Shown one piece after another: positions 14,940-20,551 of a stretch of DNA of 20,551 nucleotides (its first letter is position 1; the number at the start of each line of letters is the position of its first letter). Below the pieces are notes generated by a model. The model saw only the letters and a program-made list of their open reading frames with translations, searched no databases and had not been told where the DNA came from. This DNA comes from Bacteroidota bacterium (lineage in GTDB: Bacteria > Bacteroidota > Bacteroidia > Chitinophagales > Chitinophagaceae), in assembly GCA_023391315.1 (NCBI GenBank), contig JAEWBD010000390.1, positions 1 through 20,551 of the forward strand, given 5' to 3'. The translations under genes and the position numbers were made by a program.

Positions 14940-14996
14940 AAGGGTTTAGGGTTGAAAAAAGGGGCGTCGATTCTTCGTCAGCCCCAATTTTATTTT
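14940..14996 (+). ncRNA. Candidate short RNA between ndk and the UbiD-family gene
   Basis: The promoter-like signal at 14904-14933 predicts a start near 14940. The hairpin GGGGC (14961-14965)/GCCCC (14981-14985) followed by AATTTTATTTT would end the transcript near 14996, giving about 55 bases. The piece before the stem reads AAGGGTTTAGGGTTG. No known RNA family is recognised. The RNA would overlap the last codons of the UbiD-family gene in antisense. It may instead be a relict promoter. Confidence 0.35.
14955..14990 (-). terminator. Terminator of the UbiD-family gene, possibly bidirectional
   Basis: The GGGGC/GCCCC stem (14961-14965 with 14981-14985) lies immediately after the stop codon (TAA at 14990-14992, minus strand) and is followed on that strand by six T. 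On the plus strand it is followed by a looser T-rich tail, so it may also end read-through from ndk. Confidence 0.7.
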
Positions 14997-16825
14997 AGCA
15001 CGTTATACAAACTGCCACCTTTATTAAAAATCCTGTCAACATTCTCTTCTACAGCAGCATTTTTTTCCAATGCAGGTGCATGGTGTGGTTTAACACGGGC
15101 ATCTAAAACCACTGCATCGCAGCCCCAGTGTTTATAGTTATAAAAACTATTGATGCCATATATGTCATAAGCAGGATTACAGCGTGTGAAGGTTGCCCAT
15201 AAAAAATTGTTTAAGCTGTCTGCAGTAAAGGAAGCATCATCGCAAACAATAATAAAAGGCGTTTGTTGCAAAGCTGCTGGTGTATTGCACAATTGTTCAT
15301 TTAACTGTTGCATTTCCACTTCAGCATTTTTATAGTGGGTGAATTTTTTTATTTGAAGACAAATGATCCCCGGCAATGCCAGTTGCGCATTTTCAAAATT
15401 TTGCAGTTGCGAAAATTCAGATGGAATGATTGTGCACAATTCCCTCAATATATCTCCATAAGCGGCAAAAACCACTTTGCTGCCCTGGTTAAGTCCTGTG
15501 CCTGAATAATCAAGCGTATCAATAGTTGTGTTGGTATAAAAATGAATATCTCTTTTGAGATTTATTCTTTTCAATATAAAATCAAAAAAAGCAGGAATAT
15601 TCTGGGACGATAATTTTCGCTCATCATCCGCCGTGATAAATAAAAATTTAGCAAGGCTCAACTGGCCCGTACCGAGAATATGATTGGCGATGGTCAATAT
15701 TTCTGCCGGTTGTTTTATTTTATTATATGGCGTATAACGCTCACTGCCAGTCGCCAGCAATAAGGGATGCACGCCGGCGGCATCCACTGCATTCACCTGC
15801 TGCAGGCCGGGAATTTCTTTTGTTAATGCATCGCCCGTAAGTTCATGAATTAAATTGCCGAAAGCCGTATCTTCCTGCGGCGGCCTGCCTACCACTGTAA
15901 ACGGCCATATTGCATTGTTCTTTGCATATATCTTTCTTACGTGCATTAAAGGAAAATCATGCGTTAAACTATAATAGCCGAGGTGATCTCCAAACGGTCC
16001 TTCAGGTTTATTCTCACCAGGAAAAACTTCACCTGTAATTACAAAATCTGCATCGGCGCTTATGCAAAATCCATCTTTATAAAAATACCTGAAACGCCTG
16101 CCGCCCAATAATCCTGCAAACATTAATTCGCTCATACCTTCCGGCAAAGGCATTACAGCAGCCAGCGTATGTGCAGGCGGCCCGCCAACAAATATGCTTA
16201 CTTTCAAAGGCAATCCTTTTTCATTGGCTTTTGTTTGATGCACGCCAATGCCACGGTGTATCTGGTAATGTAAACCTGCTTCTTCATTCAAAACATAATC
16301 ATTACCGGTGAGTTGAATGCGATACATGCCAAGATTTGACTGATGCACGCCAGGCTTTGTAACATCTTCCGTATAAACCTGCGGCAGCGTTACAAAGGCG
16401 CCGCCATCTTTTGGCCAGTGCTGGATTAAAGGAAGGTCTGTAATCTTTATTTCATGATGGATTAGAGGCAAAGTATTTACTTGCTTAGGAAGTGATGATA
16501 AAGCATTCATGCCATGTTTTATAGCACTGAATGGATGCTTAAAAATTGTTTGCGGGTTATTCTTTAACGTGATAAGCTGTTGAATGGCTTCGAAGCGTTT
16601 CCGGAAGATAAAACGGCTTCTTTCCATGGTGCCGAAAATATTGGAAGCAGCGCGGAATTTTGATCCCTTCACATTTTCAAACAATAAAGCCGGACCCTGC
16701 GCTTCATGCACCCGCAAATGAATGGCAGCCATTTCAAGATGCGGGTCAACTTGTTCCTTTATTCTTATTAAATGACCATTCTTTTCAAGGTCGTTAATAC
16801 AGTCTTCAAGCGTTATATAAACCAT
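14990..16825 (-). CDS. UbiD-family prenylated-FMN-dependent decarboxylase
   Basis: 611 residues, longer than E. coli UbiD (about 490) but usual for the long UbiD-like proteins of Bacteroidota. Conserved segments appear in order: HQSNLGMYRIQ with N164 and R169, IHRGIGVHQ, LPEGMSE, and GENKPEGPFGDHLGYY with E275 and D280. R169, E275 and D280 correspond to the Arg-Glu-Asp/Glu catalytic triad of UbiD enzymes, at the expected five-residue Glu to Asp spacing. The enzyme (de)carboxylates an aromatic or unsaturated acid using prenylated FMN made by a UbiX partner, which is not in the window. A role in quinone synthesis is possible, but the phylum usually makes menaquinone by routes where this step varies, so the substrate is left open. 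ATG at 16825 is the first start and lies in an inverted repeat. Confidence 0.9.
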   Translation of the reverse strand: MVYITLEDCINDLEKNGHLIRIKEQVDPHLEMAAIHLRVHEAQGPALLFENVKGSKFRAASNIFGTMERSRFIFRKRFEAIQQLITLKNNPQTIFKHPFSAIKHGMNALSSLPKQVNTLPLIHHEIKITDLPLIQHWPKDGGAFVTLPQVYTEDVTKPGVHQSNLGMYRIQLTGNDYVLNEEAGLHYQIHRGIGVHQTKANEKGLPLKVSIFVGGPPAHTLAAVMPLPEGMSELMFAGLLGGRRFRYFYKDGFCISADADFVITGEVFPGENKPEGPFGDHLGYYSLTHDFPLMHVRKIYAKNNAIWPFTVVGRPPQEDTAFGNLIHELTGDALTKEIPGLQQVNAVDAAGVHPLLLATGSERYTPYNKIKQPAEILTIANHILGTGQLSLAKFLFITADDERKLSSQNIPAFFDFILKRINLKRDIHFYTNTTIDTLDYSGTGLNQGSKVVFAAYGDILRELCTIIPSEFSQLQNFENAQLALPGIICLQIKKFTHYKNAEVEMQQLNEQLCNTPAALQQTPFIIVCDDASFTADSLNNFLWATFTRCNPAYDIYGINSFYNYKHWGCDAVVLDARVKPHHAPALEKNAAVEENVDRIFNKGGSLYNVLK

Positions 16826-16852
16826 GGTTATGCAAACCTATAAAATAACCAT
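16824..16852. promoter_or_regulatory. Inverted repeat over the UbiD-gene start
   Basis: ATGGTTAT (16824-16831) pairs perfectly with ATAACCAT (16845-16852) across 13 bases. It brackets the possible -7 box and includes part of the start codon; arm centres are 21 bases apart, two helical turns. This fits an operator for a dimeric repressor. Confidence 0.4.
16833..16840 (-). promoter_or_regulatory. Possible -7 box (TAGGTTTG) of the UbiD-family gene
   Basis: A full TAnnTTTG match on the minus strand only 7 bases before the ATG at 16825, so the mRNA would be leaderless or nearly so. No clear TTG -33 element. Confidence 0.35.
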
Positions 16853-17077
16853 CAGCTTATATTAAATCTGGCTTTGATCAGTGTTCTTCCCGGGTTTACA
16901 TGCTCGGGCATTCATTATCCTTTTAATTTATCTGTCTTACCGTTCCACTTCATACAAACTAACATTCATAAGTCATTTAATAATATTTGCCAAAAGATTA
17001 TTAATTTTTAGTTAGGCTAAAGCCCGCAGTTAGCGTTTCTTTGCAATCCCAAAAAATTGACAAAGTAAATTTCACAG
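16853..17077. other. Upstream region of thrA
   Basis: About 225 bases before thrA. I looked for a threonine/isoleucine-rich leader peptide with an attenuator hairpin and saw none. A weak -7-like TTTCTTTG lies at 17036-17043, about 35 bases before the ATG, and a short GGCT-AA-AGCC hairpin sits just upstream of it. No known riboswitch is recognised. Confidence 0.4.
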
Positions 17078-19537
17078 ATGAAAGTTTTAAAGTTTGGCGG
17101 CTCTTCGGTAGCGAATGCAGAAAACATTCAAAAGGTTGCCGCCATTGTTATGTCAAATAATGAGCAGCAGGTTGTTGTAGTGAGTGCTTTAGGCGGTGTA
17201 ACGGATGCACTGATTAAAGCCGGCACGCTGGCAGAACAAACGGATGAAGGCTATAAAGATGTTTTGAAGGAACTTGAAAAAAAACATCTTGATGCAGCCC
17301 GGGCCTTACTGCCGGTAACGCACCAAAGCAGCTGCCTCAGCATGATCAAGCAACAGTTTAATGAGCTGGAAGAAATTTGTAACAGCGTTTTTTATCTAAA
17401 AGAATTATCACTGCGCACAAAAGACCGCATCATCAGCTTTGGTGAATTGTTGTCATCAAAAATTATTACGGCTTTCCTGCAATCAAAACATGTGGATGTA
17501 GAGTGGCTCGATTCGCGCAGGCTTATTAAAACCAACAGCCATTTTAGCTTTGCTGCTGTAAACTTTGAAACCACCAACCAGCTTATTACAACAACTATAC
17601 AAGCGTTAGATAAAAATATTTTTTTAGCGCCGGGTTTTATTTCCAGCGATAATAACAATAATACAACAACGTTAGGCCGCGGCGGCAGCGATTATACGGC
17701 GGCTATTTATGCTTCTGCATTAAATGCAGCCTCTCTTGAAATATGGACAGATGTAAGTGGTATGATGACTGCCGATCCGCGCTGGGTACCTAATGCAAAA
17801 CCCATCGAACGTATATCTTACCAGGAAGCCATGGAACTGTCGCATTTTGGCGCAAAGGTGGTGTACCCGCCAACCATTCAGCCGGTGCGCCAAAAAAATA
17901 TCCCTACCTGGGTTAAAAATACATTTGCGCCAAACGATGCAGGCACCGTAATTGACAGCGTTGCCACACACGACGGCGATATTGTAACAGGCATTTCAAG
18001 CATTAATGCTATTGCCGTTTTAAGCCTGGAAGGCAGCGGCATGATTGGTATTCCCGGTTTTTCAAAACGCCTGTTTGAAGCCCTGGCCAATGCCAATATC
18101 AACGTGGTACTGATAACACAAAGTTCATCCGAACATTCTATCTGTGTAGCTGTAAACACCAGCGATGCCATAAAAGCCAAAGAAGTTGTTGACAGTACAT
18201 TTGAGATAGAAATTGCGCAAGCCAAAGTGGAGCCTTTAAAGGTTGAAACGGAGCATTCGGTTATTGCGCTGGTGGGCGATAAAATGAAAAGCCACCCCGG
18301 CATCAGCGGCCGCATGTTTGATGCCCTGGGAAGGAATGGCATTAATGTAAGGGCGATTGCACAGGGTTCTTCCGAAAGAAATATTTCAGCGGTAATTGCA
18401 CACGCCGATATAAAGAAAGCCGTAAACGTTTTGCACGAAGCTTTCTTCGAAAATGTTTACAAGCAACTCAATATTTTTATTATCGGTGTTGGAAATGTTG
18501 GCGGCAAATTGCTTGGGCAAATATTACAACAGCAAACATTTCTGCAGGAACATTTAAACCTGCAGGTACGCGTTACAGGCATTGCCAACAGCAGGAAAAT
18601 GTTGTTTGCCGATAATGGCCACGACATTGATTTAAAACAATGGAAAGAAGAATTGAATGAGCAGGGCGAACCTATGCAGTTGACTAAATTTGTGGATACC
18701 ATCATTCAGAAAAACTTCCGCAACTCGGTTCTTGTTGATGTAACCGCCAATGAGGATGTTGCAAAAGTGTATGAGCAGCTTTTATCAAAAGCTGTGTCTG
18801 TGGTTGCGTGCAACAAGATAGCCGCTTCCGCACCCTACACACATTACAGCGAACTGAAATCACTCGCCAAAGAATATAATGCGCTCTTTTTATTTGAGAC
18901 AAATGTGGGTGCAGGATTACCTGTTATCGGCACATTAAATGACCTGAGAAGAAGCGGCGACGTGGTTACCAAAATACAGGCAGTACTCTCGGGCACCTTA
19001 AATTTTGTATTCAATAATTATGATGCCACCAGGCCATTTGCAGAAGTGGTGAAGCAGGCGCAGGATGAAGGCTATACAGAACCTGATCCGCGTTTGGACT
19101 TAGGCGGAACGGATGTAATGAGGAAGATATTAATTCTTGCGCGTGAAGCCGGTGAGATACTTGAAATGGAAGACATAACCAACAATGGTTTTTTGCCTAA
19201 GGAATGTTTTGAAGGAAGCGTAGATGATTTTTATAAGGCCATGCTGAAACATGAAGATCATTTCAAAAAATTATACAACGAAGCTGCCGCAAAAAACTGC
19301 AAGCTCAAATTTGTGGCAGAGTTTATGAATGCACCGGAAAGCAAAAGCGCCAATGTGGGTTTAAAACATATTCCTGCTGATTCGGATTTCTATCATCTGT
19401 ATGGCAAAGACAATATTGTTTTATTTTACACGCAACGTTATCCCGAGCAGCCATTGGTTGTAAAAGGCGCCGGTGCCGGTGCCGATGTTACGGCGAGCGG
19501 TGTATTTGCTGATATTATAAGAGTAGCAAGAGTATAA
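17078..19537 (+). CDS. thrA: Bifunctional aspartokinase / homoserine dehydrogenase
   Basis: 819 residues, the length of E. coli ThrA (820). The aspartokinase domain (about 1-290) has MKVLKFGGSSVA (K5, G7, G8, S9), SFGELLSS and TTLGRGGSDYTAA. Two ACT regulatory repeats follow (about 310-460), with LEGSGMIGIPGFSKRLFEALA and VGDKMKSHPGISGRMFDALG; these normally bind threonine for feedback inhibition. The homoserine dehydrogenase domain (about 465-819) starts with the nucleotide motif G470-V-G-N-V-G475 and includes CNKIA and ETNVGAGLPVIGTLNDLRRSGD with a catalytic-lysine region after it. It carries out the first and third steps from aspartate to homoserine in the cytoplasm. The stop TAA overlaps the thrB ATG by one base, so translation is probably coupled. 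Confidence 0.97.
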   Translation: MKVLKFGGSSVANAENIQKVAAIVMSNNEQQVVVVSALGGVTDALIKAGTLAEQTDEGYKDVLKELEKKHLDAARALLPVTHQSSCLSMIKQQFNELEEICNSVFYLKELSLRTKDRIISFGELLSSKIITAFLQSKHVDVEWLDSRRLIKTNSHFSFAAVNFETTNQLITTTIQALDKNIFLAPGFISSDNNNNTTTLGRGGSDYTAAIYASALNAASLEIWTDVSGMMTADPRWVPNAKPIERISYQEAMELSHFGAKVVYPPTIQPVRQKNIPTWVKNTFAPNDAGTVIDSVATHDGDIVTGISSINAIAVLSLEGSGMIGIPGFSKRLFEALANANINVVLITQSSSEHSICVAVNTSDAIKAKEVVDSTFEIEIAQAKVEPLKVETEHSVIALVGDKMKSHPGISGRMFDALGRNGINVRAIAQGSSERNISAVIAHADIKKAVNVLHEAFFENVYKQLNIFIIGVGNVGGKLLGQILQQQTFLQEHLNLQVRVTGIANSRKMLFADNGHDIDLKQWKEELNEQGEPMQLTKFVDTIIQKNFRNSVLVDVTANEDVAKVYEQLLSKAVSVVACNKIAASAPYTHYSELKSLAKEYNALFLFETNVGAGLPVIGTLNDLRRSGDVVTKIQAVLSGTLNFVFNNYDATRPFAEVVKQAQDEGYTEPDPRLDLGGTDVMRKILILAREAGEILEMEDITNNGFLPKECFEGSVDDFYKAMLKHEDHFKKLYNEAAAKNCKLKFVAEFMNAPESKSANVGLKHIPADSDFYHLYGKDNIVLFYTQRYPEQPLVVKGAGAGADVTASGVFADIIRVARV

Positions 19538-20454
19538 TGAAATCAGTTAAAGTAAATAGCAGTGCAACTGTAGCGAATATCGTTTGCGGTTTTGATATTC
19601 TTGGCTTCGCATTGGATTGCCCGTGTGATGAACTTACAGTGGAAATAAGCGATGAACCCGGCGTGCAGATCATCAACCAGGATGATTTTGATTTGCCCAC
19701 AGAGGCAGAAAAAAATGTAAGCGGTGCCGCATTGCTTGCATTGCTGGAAGAAGCCACAGATATAAAAGGGTTCAAATTAACCAGCAAAAAAAATATCATG
19801 CCCGGCAGCGGCATTGGTTCAAGCGCTGCCAGCGCCGCGGGTGTTGTCGTGGCGGCCAATCATTTACTGGATAACCGTTTTACAAAACAGGATTTGGTAC
19901 GCTTTGCCATGAATGGTGAAAAAGTTGCCTGCGGCGTAAAGCATGCTGATAATATTGCGCCCTGCATTTATGGCGGCGTTACGTTGATACGTTCGGTTTT
20001 CCCGCTTGATATCATCAGCATCGATGCGCCGCCTTTACATGTGACCGTTGTGCATCCGCAAATAGAAGTGCGTACTTCAGATGCGCGCCAAATTCTGAAA
20101 CAGCAGGTCTTATTAAAAGATGCCATTAAACAGTGGGGCAACATAGCGGGCCTTGTTGCTGGTTTTATTACCCACGATTATGATTTGATTGGCCGTTCCC
20201 TCGAAGATGTAATTATTGAACCGGTACGCAGTATATTGATACCAGGTTTTGATGATATTAAAAAAGCAAGCAGGGAAGCCGGGGCATTGGGCGGCGGCAT
20301 TTCAGGTTCCGGGCCATCTATCTTCATGCTCAGCAAAGACGCAGCAACAGCTATTGCCGTGGAAGCTGCCATGAAAAGCATTTACGATAAAATGGGTGTG
20401 GCCTACCACACGTACGTAACAACTATTAATAAGGAAGGTGTGAAGATTGTCTGA
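19537..20454 (+). CDS. thrB: Homoserine kinase
   Basis: 305 residues, typical for the GHMP-kinase form. The ATP-binding loop is PGSGIGSSAASAAG (89-102). The N-terminal SSATVANIVCGFDILGFAL and the C-terminal GALGGGISGSGPSIF motif are family features. It phosphorylates homoserine to O-phosphohomoserine, the substrate of threonine synthase. The ATG at 19537 shares its A with the thrA stop (TAATG), which places it in the same operon. A thrC would be expected next, but the window ends 97 bases later without a recognisable start of it. Confidence 0.96.
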   Translation: MKSVKVNSSATVANIVCGFDILGFALDCPCDELTVEISDEPGVQIINQDDFDLPTEAEKNVSGAALLALLEEATDIKGFKLTSKKNIMPGSGIGSSAASAAGVVVAANHLLDNRFTKQDLVRFAMNGEKVACGVKHADNIAPCIYGGVTLIRSVFPLDIISIDAPPLHVTVVHPQIEVRTSDARQILKQQVLLKDAIKQWGNIAGLVAGFITHDYDLIGRSLEDVIIEPVRSILIPGFDDIKKASREAGALGGGISGSGPSIFMLSKDAATAIAVEAAMKSIYDKMGVAYHTYVTTINKEGVKIV

Positions 20455-20505
20455 ACCCGGATTTTTATGATTAAAAGACTAAGAAGATTTTTTTATGAAC
20501 TAAGC

Positions 20506-20551
20506 TGCAGTACTACTATTAAACACGGTTGTGTCACTCCCTTGTACTGCA
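20506..20551. repeat. Nested symmetric inverted repeat at the window end
   Basis: TGCAGTAC (20506-20513) pairs perfectly with GTACTGCA (20544-20551). Inside it ACAC (20523-20526) pairs with GTGT (20531-20534) around GGTT. Nine bases separate the two stems on each side, so the whole 46-base unit is symmetric. It lies 51 bases after thrB, and its outer stem may continue beyond the window. It could be a transcript-end structure, a dispersed repeat or a protein-binding site. Confidence 0.55.

Noticed and set aside
14904..15137. 77-codon plus-strand frame after ndk
   Set aside because: It begins at the TTG of a promoter-like signal, runs through the terminator hairpin and into the antisense of the UbiD-family gene.
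17057..17063. TTGACAA half-site upstream of thrA as a Nudix-regulator site
   Set aside because: There is only one half-site, with no symmetric partner at the spacing of the 6127-6143 palindrome.
16853..17077. Threonine attenuator or riboswitch upstream of thrA
   Set aside because: No Thr/Ile-rich leader peptide and no terminator/antiterminator pair could be found; the small hairpin near 17010 is too short.
17878..18342. 154-codon frame antisense to thrA
   Set aside because: It fully overlaps a highly conserved gene and its composition is what the complement of thrA codons would give.
20467..20551. Short open frame after thrB as the start of a new gene
   Set aside because: It runs through the nested inverted repeat, shows no similarity to ThrC and is too short to judge.
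1..20551. CRISPR array, prophage, insertion sequence, toxin-antitoxin or defence system
   Set aside because: I scanned the intergenic regions and the predicted proteins and found no regularly spaced repeats, transposase or integrase motifs, or paired small toxin/antitoxin genes.

Overview
The window looks like a chromosomal core segment from a member of the Bacteroidota, most likely near the Chitinophagaceae. This is inferred from several things: moderate GC content, lack of Shine-Dalgarno sequences, repeated -7 boxes of the type TAnnTTTG (the Bacteroidota primary-sigma signature), and gene types common in that phylum (ThuA/PQQ-dehydrogenase/cytochrome c fusions, a Nudix-winged-helix regulator, a DUF6597-type AraC regulator, an FKBP lipoprotein, a thrA-thrB pair). 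I saw no rRNA, tRNA, CRISPR array, transposase or phage gene. Base composition and codon use look even throughout, so nothing points to a recent island.

Layout. (1) 1-3228, plus strand: the 3' part of a very large secreted modular oxidoreductase (ThuA, soluble glucose dehydrogenase-like beta-propeller, PKD, cytochrome c, CBM6-like). A large imperfect palindrome separates it from the next genes, which face it. (2) 3349-6124, minus strand: an AraC-type regulator followed by a TetX-like FAD monooxygenase, and upstream of these a Nudix-fold/winged-helix regulator with a catalytically dead Nudix box and a perfect palindrome directly before its ATG. (3) 6125-6731: about 600 bases with no clear gene, holding the regulator's promoter and one possible 31-codon membrane micro-ORF. 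(4) 6732-9131, minus strand: a FadN-like fused 3-hydroxyacyl-CoA dehydrogenase/enoyl-CoA hydratase with an operator-like inverted repeat abutting its -7 box. (5) 9386-11600, plus strand: a UMF1-type transporter and a metallo-beta-lactamase-fold hydrolase. (6) 11708-14348, minus strand: a small exported protein, an FKBP prolyl isomerase lipoprotein and the DHH phosphoesterase NrnA. The first two end in strong hairpins. (7) 14476-14892, plus strand: ndk, followed by a promoter-plus-terminator unit that may encode a short RNA. (8) 14990-16825, minus strand: a UbiD-family decarboxylase. (9) 17078-20454, plus strand: thrA and thrB, overlapping by one base, for threonine synthesis from aspartate. 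(10) The last 46 bases form a nested symmetric inverted repeat that runs to the window edge.

Most of the window is housekeeping metabolism and I do not see a convincing new multi-gene system. The points most worth following are regulatory: inverted repeats sitting on or beside TAnnTTTG boxes before three genes (the Nudix regulator, fadN-like, ubiD-like), the promoter-terminator unit after ndk, the terminal nested repeat, and the substrate-site substitutions in the TetX-like enzyme.
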